A stretch of DNA of 28,204 bases from the NCBI GenBank assembly GCA_024233495.1, contig JACKPM010000011.1, forward strand, positions 1 to 28,204. The letters are read 5' to 3'. The DNA is from Chlamydiales bacterium (lineage in GTDB: Bacteria > Chlamydiota > Chlamydiia > Chlamydiales > JAAKFR01). Below, in pieces: positions 15,744 to 23,362 of this stretch (position 1 is the first letter of the stretch; the number at the start of each line of letters is the position of its first letter). The position numbers and the translations under genes were made by a program. The notes under the pieces are model-generated. The model worked only from the letters and a program-made list of their open reading frames with translations. It did not search any database and was not told the origin of the DNA.

Positions 15744-16690
15744 TAAAAAGAGGCCGACTGGGGGAGATCATATCAACAACTTCGCTTCCGCAGCATACAA
15801 CCTTGCCCCTCTGTTTAGCTGGTACTCCTGATGGGAAAATCATCTTGGGACTTTTCGACGGCACAATTAAGATTTTGGATGTAACTGGGAAGCAAATTAC
15901 TTGCTTAAAAGGACATGAAGGCTGGATCTACTCTGTAGCCGTTACTCCTGATGGGGAAAAAATCATCTCAGGATCTGCAGACCACACAATTGGGATTTGG
16001 AATAGTGAAAATGGAGAACAAATTGCTCGCTTAGAAGAACATACACACTTGGTCAAATCTGTAATCGTTACTCCTGATGGGACAAAAATCATCTCGGTAT
16101 CTGCCGACGGCACAATTAAGATTTGGGATAGTGAAACTCTGCAAGAGGATGCTTGCTTTAGTGGACATATAAGCTCGTCCATCTGTTTAGCTATTACTCC
16201 TGATGGGAAAAAAATCATCTCGGGATTTTTCGACGGGATAGTTAGGATTTGGGATGGTGAAACTGGAGAACAAATTGCTTGCTTAGGAGGACATACAGCC
16301 TGCGTCAACTCTGTAGCTGTTACTCGTGATGGGGCAAAAATCATCTCAGGATCTGATGACCATACAATTAGGATTTGGGATAGTGAAACTGGGCAAGAGA
16401 TTGCTTGCTTAAGAGGACATGAAAGCTTGGTCAACTCTGTAATCGTTACTCCTGATGGGGAAAAAATCATCTCGGTATCTTTGCACGGCACAATTAGGAT
16501 TTGGGATAGTGAAACTGGAAAGCAAATTGCTTGCTTAAGAGGGAATACAAACTGTAGCAAATCTGTAGCACTTACTCCTGATGGGGAAATCCTCTCGTTA
16601 TCTACAATGGGCACAATTGAGGTTCATGCCTGCAATCCTGAGGCATTTGAACGGCTGTGTTTCCAAAGTCTGAAAGAGGCGGATTTTTAG
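15665..16690 (+). CDS. WD40-repeat protein, seven repeats
   Basis: A beta-propeller protein, likely a protein-binding scaffold. Seven repeats of 42 residues each run from about 15791 to 16666. Consensus features are VTPDGxKIISGSxDxTIxIWDSETGxQIACLxGH, seen in the GH dipeptide ends and the WD-like IWDS. Seven repeats match a complete seven-bladed propeller. A TTG at 15641 is open upstream; ATG 15665 is the first ATG, with only a weak AAGAG before it. Upstream, this frame has a stop at 15626-15628. The segment SYQYFCQLQLLIKRGRLG before the propeller would suit a linker following the F-box. Substrate-recruiting F-box-WD40 proteins are known in eukaryotes. Alone, the gene could still produce a propeller. 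Confidence 0.85.
   Translation: MDGTIPNKVRLSTRRSYQYFCQLQLLIKRGRLGEIISTTSLPQHTTLPLCLAGTPDGKIILGLFDGTIKILDVTGKQITCLKGHEGWIYSVAVTPDGEKIISGSADHTIGIWNSENGEQIARLEEHTHLVKSVIVTPDGTKIISVSADGTIKIWDSETLQEDACFSGHISSSICLAITPDGKKIISGFFDGIVRIWDGETGEQIACLGGHTACVNSVAVTRDGAKIISGSDDHTIRIWDSETGQEIACLRGHESLVNSVIVTPDGEKIISVSLHGTIRIWDSETGKQIACLRGNTNCSKSVALTPDGEILSLSTMGTIEVHACNPEAFERLCFQSLKEADF
15791..16666 (+). repeat. Seven tandem 126-bp WD40-coding repeats
   Basis: Units start at about 15791, 15917, 16043, 16169, 16295, 16421 and 16547. Many bases are shared beyond what the protein needs, for example ACTCCTGATGGG and ATTTGGGATAGTGAAACT in several units. The DNA-level likeness suggests recent unit duplication or gene conversion. 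The last unit is shorter and more divergent. Confidence 0.85.
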
Positions 16691-16827
16691 GAATAGGCGC
16701 AAAATGCTATTTATAAATACTGGTTTTGTAGGGCAATCAACAGATTTGTCTAAACAATTGGACAACAATCACTTTCAGGGATTTTACTCCAAGTTATCCG
16801 ACCTCGAGCGATGACAGTACAAGTAGT

Positions 16828-16899
16828 ACGGCGAGCGTGAGATCGGCCAAATCGGAGCAAAATCAGCCAAAAGGCCCTCAAAATTTGACGACACCATCT
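16828..16899 (-). repeat. Family-A right end of island with subterminal block
   Basis: Read on the minus strand from 16899, the sequence begins AGATGGTGTCGTCAAATTTT and continues through CCTTTTGGCTGATTTTG. This mirrors the left boundary at 15363. Its inner 45 bases (16828-16872) also match 5103-5147. Between the WD40 stop (16690) and 16828 I see no gene; GTAC-AAGTA-GTAC (16818-16830) is a small palindrome. Confidence 0.8.
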
Positions 16900-16917
16900 A
16901 GAGAAGTTCCGATAAGC
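16899..16917 (+). repeat. 19-bp direct repeat, right copy
   Basis: Exact second copy of TAGAGAAGTTCCGATAAGC (first at 15331-15349). It abuts the right family-A end with a one-base overlap. Confidence 0.85.
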
Positions 16918-16949
16918 CTACGGGCAGATGTTTACTAAATCTTCCGGAA

Positions 16950-16978
16950 TTGCTTTCATTAGCCAAGTTCTCTATATT
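16950..16978 (+). promoter_or_regulatory. Possible promoter of the second oppA operon
   Basis: TTGCTT at 16950-16955 and TATATT at 16973-16978 are separated by 17 bp. Transcription would begin just before the ATG at 16987, leaving almost no leader, so the call is weak. A new promoter here would let oppA2BCDF run independently of the island. Confidence 0.3.
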
Positions 16979-16986
16979 CAATAACT

Positions 16987-18564
16987 ATGCGCTTTTTTTT
17001 GATCTTCTTTTTATTTTTTTATGCTGCCTGCTCGCATAAAGAGCCTGGCAATATGCTCAGGTTAAATTTATTTTGCGAACCGCCTACCTTGGACTCTCGC
17101 CAAGCGACAGATTCCACTTCGATGAATGTGTTGATCGCGCTTTTTGAAGGTATGATGCGCACTAACTCTAACTTTCAGCCTGAACTCGCTGGAGCAAAAA
17201 GCTATGAAATTTCAGAAGATGGGAAAACCTATACGTTTCATTTGAGAGAGCACTACTGGTCTAATGGCGACCGCGTGGTAGCCAAGGATTATTTGACCGC
17301 TTGGTCATCAACTCTAGATCCTAAATTCCCCTCCCCCTTCGCTTATAAGTTCTACTGCATAAAGAATGCGGCGGAAATCAAAGAGGGACGCCTACCAATG
17401 AAAAGCTTGGGCGTCGAAGCTCCTAACAACGAAACTATTATTGTACACCTGATCCACCCAACTCCCTTCTTTTTAGAGCTTCTTGCTACACCCACTTTCT
17501 TCCCAGTTCATACAAAAACAGTGCGACAAAACCCCAACTGGGCAGGTGAAGGAGGCTCTCACTACATATGCAACGGCCCTTTCACACTGGAAAGCTGGAA
17601 GCATGAGAGTGAAATCGTGCTTAAGAAAAATCCCTACTACTGGGATGCAAAAAAGGTAAGGCTTGATGGCGTTCACCTCTCGATGGTCCCTGATATCTCA
17701 ACTGAGTTTTACATGTTTGAATCGGGTGAGCTCGATTGGGCTGGCGCTCCTCTCTCTACACTTCCCCTAGAGTTTATCCCCGCTCTTTTAGCCGAAGGCA
17801 AGCTTAATACGTACGAAACAAATGGTGTTTACTACTTTAAGCTAAATACAAAGCGCCCTCCACTGAACAATGTGAAGATTCGAAGAGCTTTGGGGCTGGC
17901 AATCTGCAGGCAGTCAATCGTTGACCACATCTTGCAAGCAGATCAGGCAGTCGCCACCTCTCTTGTTCCGAATCTTCCAGGGGTTGAAAAACAAAACCTC
18001 TTCCAAGACAACTCTATTGAGGAGGCGCAACGTCTTTTCAAAGAGGGGCTTGCAGAGGAAAACCTGGAGAGTATCCCCTCATTAACTTTAAGCTTCAATG
18101 CGTGTTCTCAGCACCAAAAGATCGCACAAGCAATTCAGCAACAGTGGAAAACTGTCTTGGGATTGCACATCGATCTAGATAGCTGCGATTGGAAAGTCTA
18201 TTTATCAAAAATCAACTCCCAAAACTACGACATTGGACGCTTGGGGTGGATAGGGGAACACAACGATCCTATTACCTATCTTGAACCGTTTCGGCACAAA
18301 GACAACCCTCATATTGGAGGAAACAATGAGACCGGATGGGAAGATCCGCTCTATGCCCAGCTTCTCAATCAAGCCGACCGAGAGCTAGATCTTGGAAAAC
18401 GCCTTGCTCTTCTCAGAGAGGCAGAAGCAATTTTGATTGACCAAATGCCATTAATTCCCATCTACTTTCTGAACTATGGCTATTTGAAAAATCCACGCGT
18501 CCATGGCATCAACCTCTCCCCTTTGGGAACGATTGACTTAAAGGAGGCTTACCTCGAGCTATGA
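16987..18564 (+). CDS. oppA: Oligopeptide ABC transporter substrate-binding lipoprotein (second copy)
   Basis: The 525-residue protein has a lipoprotein signal ending FFYAAC (Cys15). The SBP family 5 blocks parallel those of the first copy: LIALFEGMMR, YTFHLREHYWSNGDRVVAKDYLTAW, CNGPFTLESW, NPYYWD and a C-terminal LIPIYFLNYGYLKNPRVHGI. It is a diverged paralogue, so the two probably present different peptide ranges to one permease. The ATGA overlap with oppB (18561-18564) makes it the cognate receptor of the downstream genes. Confidence 0.95.
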   Translation: MRFFLIFFLFFYAACSHKEPGNMLRLNLFCEPPTLDSRQATDSTSMNVLIALFEGMMRTNSNFQPELAGAKSYEISEDGKTYTFHLREHYWSNGDRVVAKDYLTAWSSTLDPKFPSPFAYKFYCIKNAAEIKEGRLPMKSLGVEAPNNETIIVHLIHPTPFFLELLATPTFFPVHTKTVRQNPNWAGEGGSHYICNGPFTLESWKHESEIVLKKNPYYWDAKKVRLDGVHLSMVPDISTEFYMFESGELDWAGAPLSTLPLEFIPALLAEGKLNTYETNGVYYFKLNTKRPPLNNVKIRRALGLAICRQSIVDHILQADQAVATSLVPNLPGVEKQNLFQDNSIEEAQRLFKEGLAEENLESIPSLTLSFNACSQHQKIAQAIQQQWKTVLGLHIDLDSCDWKVYLSKINSQNYDIGRLGWIGEHNDPITYLEPFRHKDNPHIGGNNETGWEDPLYAQLLNQADRELDLGKRLALLREAEAILIDQMPLIPIYFLNYGYLKNPRVHGINLSPLGTIDLKEAYLEL

Positions 18565-19490
18565 TCCGCTATCTTGCCCGCCGCTTTTTTGCGAACTTAC
18601 TCGCGCTCTTTGTAATCATCACAGTCACCTTCTTTTTAATGAAAGCAATACCCGGAGACCCGTTTACGCAAGAGAAGGCGCTTCCCAAAGAAGTTCTTGA
18701 CTCTCTCTATCAGCACTACGGCTTAAATGACCCATTGATGAAGCAGTATGGACACTATCTTATCTCCATCGCAAAATGGGATTTGGGCCCCTCCTTTAAA
18801 TACAAGACACGTACAGTGAATGACATCATCAAAAGCGGTTTTCCTATTTCTATGATACTGGGGATTGAAGCGTTATTGATTGCGCTCACCGTTGGGATTT
18901 TTTTGGGGAGCATTGCAGCTCTTAAGCAGAATAAGTGGCAAGACTATGGCTCTATGTTAGTTGCAGTGATTGGCATCTCGGTACCAAGCTTCATTTTGGC
19001 TGCCTTCTTACAGTACATTCTTGCGATCAAACTCGATCTTTTTCCTGTAGCACGATGGGGCACCATCCAACAATCGATTTTACCCGCTCTCTCTTTAGCG
19101 GCTCTACCCACCGCTTTTATTGCGCGTTTGACGCGTGCAAACATGGTGGAAGTGCTCTCAAAAGACTACATCAAAACAGCACGCGCAAAGGGAGCATCCG
19201 AAGGTCGTGTGCTGTTTATCCACGGTTTGCGCAATGCGCTTCTCCCAGTTATTTCTTATTTAGGAATGTTGATGGCCAACATTTTGACAGGGAGCTTTGT
19301 GATCGAGAAGGTTTTTGGCATCCCCGGTCTCGGGCAGTGGTTCATCAATAGCATCACGAATCGTGACTATCCAGTGATCATGGGGATCACGATTTTCTAC
19401 AGCTGTATTCTTCTATTTGCCATCTTCATGGTCGATGTGCTCTACTGTTGGATTGATCCACGTATCCGCCTGACAAGGAGAGCCTCGTGA
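18561..19490 (+). CDS. oppB: Oligopeptide ABC transporter permease OppB
   Basis: A 309-residue inner membrane permease of the BPD_transp_1 family. The N-terminal helix is typical (RYLARRFFANLLALFVIITVTFFLMKAIPGDPF), and further hydrophobic segments give about six helices. The cytoplasmic coupling loop (EAA-like) is TARAKGASEGRVLFIHGLRNALLP, which contacts the ATPases. GLGQWFINSITNRDYPVIMG near the end is characteristic. The start overlaps oppA by ATGA and the stop overlaps oppC by GTGA. Confidence 0.96.
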   Translation: MIRYLARRFFANLLALFVIITVTFFLMKAIPGDPFTQEKALPKEVLDSLYQHYGLNDPLMKQYGHYLISIAKWDLGPSFKYKTRTVNDIIKSGFPISMILGIEALLIALTVGIFLGSIAALKQNKWQDYGSMLVAVIGISVPSFILAAFLQYILAIKLDLFPVARWGTIQQSILPALSLAALPTAFIARLTRANMVEVLSKDYIKTARAKGASEGRVLFIHGLRNALLPVISYLGMLMANILTGSFVIEKVFGIPGLGQWFINSITNRDYPVIMGITIFYSCILLFAIFMVDVLYCWIDPRIRLTRRAS

Positions 19491-20395
19491 GTATCGATCT
19501 TTTTCAGCGCATTGAAATAAGCGGTGAAGCCGGAGAGGAGATTGTCCGTCCCTCTCTCTCCTTTTGGCAAGATGTGTGGCGCCGTTTCCGAAGTAACTGG
19601 GTAGCACTCACCGGTCTTTTACTTCTTATTTTTATCGCCCTTTTTGCCATTTTCGGCCCCCTCCTCAGCTCCCACACCTACTACGCCACAAATTTAGCTC
19701 TAAAAAATCAAGCGCCGAATCATACGTTCTGGTTTGGGACTGACGACTTAGGACGGGACATCTTCTGCCGCACCTGTTTGGGTGCACGCATCTCTCTTTT
19801 TGTCGGCATCGTAGCGGCTCTTATCGATCTATTGATTGGCGTATTGTGGGGAGGGATTGCTGCACTTGTGGGAGGACGAATCGATTCAATGATGATGAGC
19901 ATTGCAAACATTCTCAACGCCATCCCCTACCTGCTTGTGGTGATCATGTTGATGGTGGTAATGGGCTCAGGCCTTTTTCCCATCATTGTGGCGCTCACCT
20001 TTATTGGATGGATTGGAATGGCGCGCATTGTACGTGGACAGCTGATGCAGCTGCGTGAGCAAGAGTTTATCCTTGCAGCTATTGCCCTAGGGGCTAGCTC
20101 CCGACGCATTTTGTTCAAACACCTGATCCCAAACGCAATGGGACCCATCATTGTTACCATGACGCTCACCATCCCCGCTGCGATTTTCACTGAGGCCTTT
20201 CTCAGCTTTCTTGGCCTTGGCGTGCAAGCACCGATTGCGAGTTGGGGCACGATGGCAAGTGAAGGGCTACCTGCTATGCGTTACTATCCATGGCGCCTCT
20301 TTTTCCCTGCTGTTTTCATCAGCCTCACGATGCTTGCCTTTAATCTTGTAGGCGACGGCCTGCGCGATGCTTTAGACCCAAAGTTAAGGAGATAA
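19487..20395 (+). CDS. oppC: Oligopeptide ABC transporter permease OppC
   Basis: A 302-residue second permease. It has the OppC N-terminal region with FWQDVWRRFRSNWVALTGLLLL, the FGTDDLGRDIFCRTCLGARISL signature and the coupling loop AIALGASSRRILFKHLIPNAMGP. The ending FNLVGDGLRDALDPKLR is typical of DppC/OppC. The start is GTG, overlapping the oppB stop in GTGA; oppD follows after two bases. Confidence 0.96.
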   Translation: MSIDLFQRIEISGEAGEEIVRPSLSFWQDVWRRFRSNWVALTGLLLLIFIALFAIFGPLLSSHTYYATNLALKNQAPNHTFWFGTDDLGRDIFCRTCLGARISLFVGIVAALIDLLIGVLWGGIAALVGGRIDSMMMSIANILNAIPYLLVVIMLMVVMGSGLFPIIVALTFIGWIGMARIVRGQLMQLREQEFILAAIALGASSRRILFKHLIPNAMGPIIVTMTLTIPAAIFTEAFLSFLGLGVQAPIASWGTMASEGLPAMRYYPWRLFFPAVFISLTMLAFNLVGDGLRDALDPKLRR

Positions 20396-20397
20396 CG

Positions 20398-21342
20398 ATG
20401 CCGCTACTCGACGTGAAAGATCTCACCATTTCATTCTCCACCTATCTTGGAGAAGTGAAAGCGGTGCGGGAGGTGTCATTTCATGTTGAGGAAGGAGAAA
20501 CTGTTGGCATTGTGGGCGAAAGTGGTTGCGGTAAGAGTGTGACAGCGCAGTCGCTTATGCGTCTCAACCCCACCCCCCCAGCCAATATTGAATCTGGCTC
20601 TATCCTCTTTGAAGAAGAGGAGATCTTGAAAAAGTCTAATCGAGAGATGCGTAAGATTCGGGGGAAGAAGATTGGCATGATCTTCCAAGACCCTATGACT
20701 GCGCTCAACCCCACAATGCGCATCGGAAAACAGCTATGCGAGATGGGGATTTCATATAGCGAGGCGCTCGCACTTCTTGAGATGGTAGAGATTCGCAATC
20801 CCCCCAAGCGCATGCTGCAATACCCCCATGAGCTTTCAGGAGGTATGCGACAACGCGTGATGATCGCAATTGCGATCGCCTGCAATCCCAAGCTTCTTAT
20901 TGCTGATGAACCAACAACTGCTCTTGATGTGACCATCCAGGCTCAGATTCTCGATTTACTAAAGTCGATCCAGAAAAAGAAAGGAATGAGCATCATTCTC
21001 ATCACGCATGATCTTGGAGTAGTTGCATCGATGTGTGACCGAGTACTGGTGATGTATGGAGGACAAATTGTTGAGAGCGCTGATGTCAAAACTCTCTTCT
21101 CTGCTCCAGCTCATCCCTATACAGAGGGACTTCTTCGCTCAATGCCCCGTCTTGATATGGAAAAACAAAAAGAGCTCACGCCGATTGAGGGAACACCTCC
21201 CAATCTCCTCTCCCCTCCTCCTGGCTGTCCCTTTTGTGCCCGCTGCAACAAGGCGATGCGCATCTGCCAAATAGAGCAGCCCAAACTCAAGGTAATCAAA
21301 AAGGGGCAGAGCGCCGCTTGCTGGGAGAATGCCCATGAATAG
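20398..21342 (+). CDS. oppD: Oligopeptide ABC transporter ATPase OppD
   Basis: The 314-residue ATPase subunit powers peptide import from the cytoplasmic face. It has Walker A GESGCGKS (40-47), the Q-loop at Gln97, signature LSGGM (146-150), Walker B LLIADE (167-171) and the switch His204. The oligopeptide-type C-terminal region carries four cysteines, C277, C280, C283 and C290, in CPFCARCNKAMRIC. That spacing is also found in OppF and, in a mycobacterial OppD, holds a 4Fe-4S cluster. It overlaps the oppF start. Confidence 0.96.
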   Translation: MPLLDVKDLTISFSTYLGEVKAVREVSFHVEEGETVGIVGESGCGKSVTAQSLMRLNPTPPANIESGSILFEEEEILKKSNREMRKIRGKKIGMIFQDPMTALNPTMRIGKQLCEMGISYSEALALLEMVEIRNPPKRMLQYPHELSGGMRQRVMIAIAIACNPKLLIADEPTTALDVTIQAQILDLLKSIQKKKGMSIILITHDLGVVASMCDRVLVMYGGQIVESADVKTLFSAPAHPYTEGLLRSMPRLDMEKQKELTPIEGTPPNLLSPPPGCPFCARCNKAMRICQIEQPKLKVIKKGQSAACWENAHE

Positions 21343-22267
21343 ACCGCTCATCAAAATCCGCGGACTTACCAAAAAATTTAAGGATATTTTTGCTGTCAAA
21401 GACTTCGACTTGGAAATCTATGAAGGGGAAACAGTCGGCCTTGTGGGTGAGAGCGGCTGTGGAAAATCGACAGTAGGCCGCACCCTCTTACAACTCTACT
21501 CACCTACTGAAGGAAGCATTGAATTTGATGGAGAAGAGCTCACAACACTCCCCAAGCACGCACTCAAAGCGATGCGGCGCAAAATGCAGATGGTGTTTCA
21601 AGATCCATACGCCTCACTCAACCCTCGGATGACAGTAGAAGACATCATTGGTGAAGCACTTGATATTCACGCTCTCGCTAAAGGAGCCGCACGCAAAAGA
21701 CGCATACAAGAACTTCTTGCTCTTGTGGGACTCAACCCCAGCCACCTCTCCCGCTTTCCACATGAGTTTAGTGGAGGGCAGCGGCAAAGGATTGGTATTG
21801 CCCGTGCTTTAGCTGTCGAGCCACAATTTCTTGTCTGTGATGAACCCATCTCTGCACTCGATGTCTCTATCCAAGCGCAAGTGGTCAACTTGCTGAAAAA
21901 GCTGCAAGAGAAAATGGGGCTTACCTACCTTTTTATCGCGCATGATCTCTCCCTTATCAAATACATCTCCGACCGCGTTGCTGTGATGTACCTTGGCCAG
22001 CTTATGGAGCTTGCCGCAGCTGAAACGCTCTATAAAGAGCCACTCCACCCCTACACACAAGCGCTGTTAAGCTCTATTCCCATCCCAGACCCTGAAGTGG
22101 AAAAAAAGAGAACACGCATCGAGCTGCAAGGCGACATCCCCTCAAAGTTACCTGCAGGCTGCCCCTTTTGCACACGATGCCCTAAAGCTCAGCCACATTG
22201 CTTCACAGAAAAGCCGAAGTGGAAAGAGGTAAAACCTCACCACTTCACTGCCTGTCACCTATTTTAA
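21335..22267 (+). CDS. oppF: Oligopeptide ABC transporter ATPase OppF
   Basis: The partner ATPase, about 310 residues. It has Walker A GESGCGKS, the FQDPYASLNPR Q-loop region, signature FSGGQRQRIGIARAL, Walker B FLVCDEP, the switch His in IAHDL, and a four-cysteine tail CPFCTRCPKAQPHC spaced like that of OppD. GGGAGA at 21323-21328 sits six bases before ATG 21335, so I prefer it to ATG 21329, which leaves no spacing. It ends the opp operon; downstream there is an AT-rich hairpin (about 22313-22339) of doubtful terminator value. Confidence 0.95.
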   Translation: MNRPLIKIRGLTKKFKDIFAVKDFDLEIYEGETVGLVGESGCGKSTVGRTLLQLYSPTEGSIEFDGEELTTLPKHALKAMRRKMQMVFQDPYASLNPRMTVEDIIGEALDIHALAKGAARKRRIQELLALVGLNPSHLSRFPHEFSGGQRQRIGIARALAVEPQFLVCDEPISALDVSIQAQVVNLLKKLQEKMGLTYLFIAHDLSLIKYISDRVAVMYLGQLMELAAAETLYKEPLHPYTQALLSSIPIPDPEVEKKRTRIELQGDIPSKLPAGCPFCTRCPKAQPHCFTEKPKWKEVKPHHFTACHLF

Positions 22268-22351
22268 AATCCGGGTTAAAAACTAGCACTAGGCAGGCAA
22301 AAAGCGGATAGGATTCTTTTTTTAATCTGTAAAAAGAATGTAGGCTGATAT

Positions 22352-22368
22352 AGATGGTGTCGTCAAAT
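22352..22368 (+). repeat. Solitary family-A end
   Basis: AGATGGTGTCGTCAAAT matches the ends of the 165-bp element and the island. No inverted partner is present in the rest of the window. It lies between oppF and the three small membrane protein genes. Confidence 0.75.
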
Positions 22369-22433
22369 CATAGTAATAAAAATTTAGTTATAATTTTCGT
22401 TAATTTAATCTTAACATTTTTATGATAGACTAA

Positions 22434-22452
22434 CCTCTTATATATAAGGGGG
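22434..22452 (+). promoter_or_regulatory. Palindrome overlapping a ribosome-binding-like sequence
   Basis: CCTCTTATATATAAGGGGG contains a perfect 12-bp palindrome (22437-22448) with further pairing arms. It could be an operator or a hairpin hiding AAGGGGG. No strong promoter could be assigned nearby. Confidence 0.4.
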
Positions 22453-22490
22453 AAACATTTCTATACAAGCAAACAGACAACACCATAAGG

Positions 22491-22520
22491 CCGCTGCATC
22501 GGCTGCTCAAAGTGCAGCGG
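22491..22520 (+). promoter_or_regulatory. Hairpin in front of the first small membrane gene
   Basis: CCGCTGCA (22491-22498) and TGCAGCGG (22513-22520) form a perfect 8-bp stem with a 14-base loop. The 3' arm includes the first G residues of the GGAG ribosome site before ATG 22529, so folding could limit translation. If translation starts farther upstream the stem is simply coding. Confidence 0.45.
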
Positions 22521-22528
22521 AGAATAAC

Positions 22529-22750
22529 ATGGTAGTGGCGTTAGCCATTGCAATATTTGCTGGGTTTGTTGCAGGCATTGTAGTTGTAGGTATGGGGCGG
22601 CACTATAACAACGTCTCTCTTATGAAAACAGGGTTCCGTGCTGCCTTTGGCACGATTGGGGCTGGAGTGTTCCTCATTCTCCCTATTCATTGCTATGGAG
22701 AGCATGTCTATAAAATGAAACTAAAAGAGGTGCAAGGTGGCGTGGACTGA
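22529..22750 (+). CDS. Small two-helix membrane protein 1
   Basis: A 73-residue protein with no recognised family. It has two hydrophobic segments (about 1-22 and 38-54), separated by a basic/polar loop (GRHYNNVSLMKTG) and followed by a short charged tail. ATG 22529 has GGAG six bases before it. The frame is open farther upstream to an ATT at 22457 preceded by AAGGGGG; that would add 24 residues and give the N-terminal tail seen in the next two proteins. The G-T-x-G-x-G second segment resembles both neighbours. It overlaps the next gene by 14 bp. Confidence 0.65.
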   Translation: MVVALAIAIFAGFVAGIVVVGMGRHYNNVSLMKTGFRAAFGTIGAGVFLILPIHCYGEHVYKMKLKEVQGGVD

Positions 22751-23051
22751 ACTGTACCTTAGAGGAGCCTTCCCCCCATGGGAGTGGCCGCATCCATTAA
22801 CCGCCGCAAGAGAGGCAGAGATCGATGCTTCGTGCCAGATCGTCGAGTATGGCATAATTCCAGTCGCGCTCTCTTTCATTGTAGGGTTTGCTCTCGCGCT
22901 TTCCTCTAACCCTGCTTTGCACCGAGCTGGTCTAATTACGATAAGCGCAGGCACTCTTGGTGGAGGGAGTGCTGTGATGATCATTGTATGTGTGGCAGAT
23001 GCAAAGGCGAAGTGCCGCATTGAAAAGGAGGAGAAAAATGTCAGTAAATAA
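22737..23051 (+). CDS. Small two-helix membrane protein 2
   Basis: A 104-residue protein of unknown family. It has an N-terminal tail of about 38 residues rich in aromatic residues and proline (FPPWEWPHP), then hydrophobic segments around 39-56 and 66-86, and a charged lysine/glutamate tail. The start is GTG 22737 with AAGAGG upstream. It has the same plan as its neighbours, with HRAGLITISAGTLGGG corresponding to MKTGFRAAFGTIGAG in protein 1. It overlaps both neighbours by 14 bp, which indicates tight co-translation. Confidence 0.65.
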   Translation: MAWTELYLRGAFPPWEWPHPLTAAREAEIDASCQIVEYGIIPVALSFIVGFALALSSNPALHRAGLITISAGTLGGGSAVMIIVCVADAKAKCRIEKEEKNVSK

Positions 23052-23304
23052 AGTGGAACACGCTGTCTACCAAGCGCAGCAAACAGCTGGCTACTTTGGG
23101 GTAGGCATCACGGTCATTCTCATCATTGCAGGTCTTGCGACTGTACTTGTAGGGGCTCGTAACTACCCAAGTCCCCTTGTTGGAAGGGGTATTCGCCTCT
23201 GCATCATTGGACTTACAGGTGGAGTTGGAGGGACGCTTGCCCTTATGTGGATCGCTGGAAAATGTGTAGAAACCACCACAGAAGATAAAGAAACAATCTC
23301 ATGA
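23038..23304 (+). CDS. Small two-helix membrane protein 3
   Basis: An 88-residue protein of unknown family. ATG 23038 follows an excellent AAGGAGG ribosome site, which decides against the longer frame from 22984. It has a polar tail (1-18), a helix at about 20-39, the loop RNYPSPLVGRG, a helix at about 51-72 with GLTGGVGGT, and an acidic tail. It appears paralogous to proteins 1 and 2. All three could form one membrane complex. Inc-like or pilin-like small proteins are possibilities without direct support. Confidence 0.68.
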   Translation: MSVNKVEHAVYQAQQTAGYFGVGITVILIIAGLATVLVGARNYPSPLVGRGIRLCIIGLTGGVGGTLALMWIAGKCVETTTEDKETIS

Positions 23305-23314
23305 AGCCATGATA

Positions 23315-23328
23315 TATAGTCAAATCGG
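23315..23328 (+). repeat. Solitary family-B end
   Basis: TATAGTCAAATCGG is identical to the outer 14 bases of the 162-bp element at 5658. No inverted partner follows within the window. It marks the downstream border of the small membrane gene cassette. Confidence 0.7.
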
Positions 23329-23362
23329 CGGACAAGAAACAGGCAAAACATGCAATAAAAAC

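Noticed and set aside
15928..16614. 228-residue minus-strand frame
   Set aside because: It is antisense to the WD40 repeats; its repeats mirror the tandem units and no start signal is seen.
15791..16666. Regularly spaced repeats as a CRISPR array
   Set aside because: The units are contiguous 126-bp coding repeats with no spacers.
22313..22339. Intrinsic terminator after oppF
   Set aside because: The stem is only A/T-rich pairing (ATTCTTTTT with AAAAAGAAT) and has no GC core, so I did not call a terminator.
22984..23037. Longer N-terminus for small membrane protein 3
   Set aside because: It lies inside protein 2's coding sequence, and a strong AAGGAGG precedes ATG 23038.
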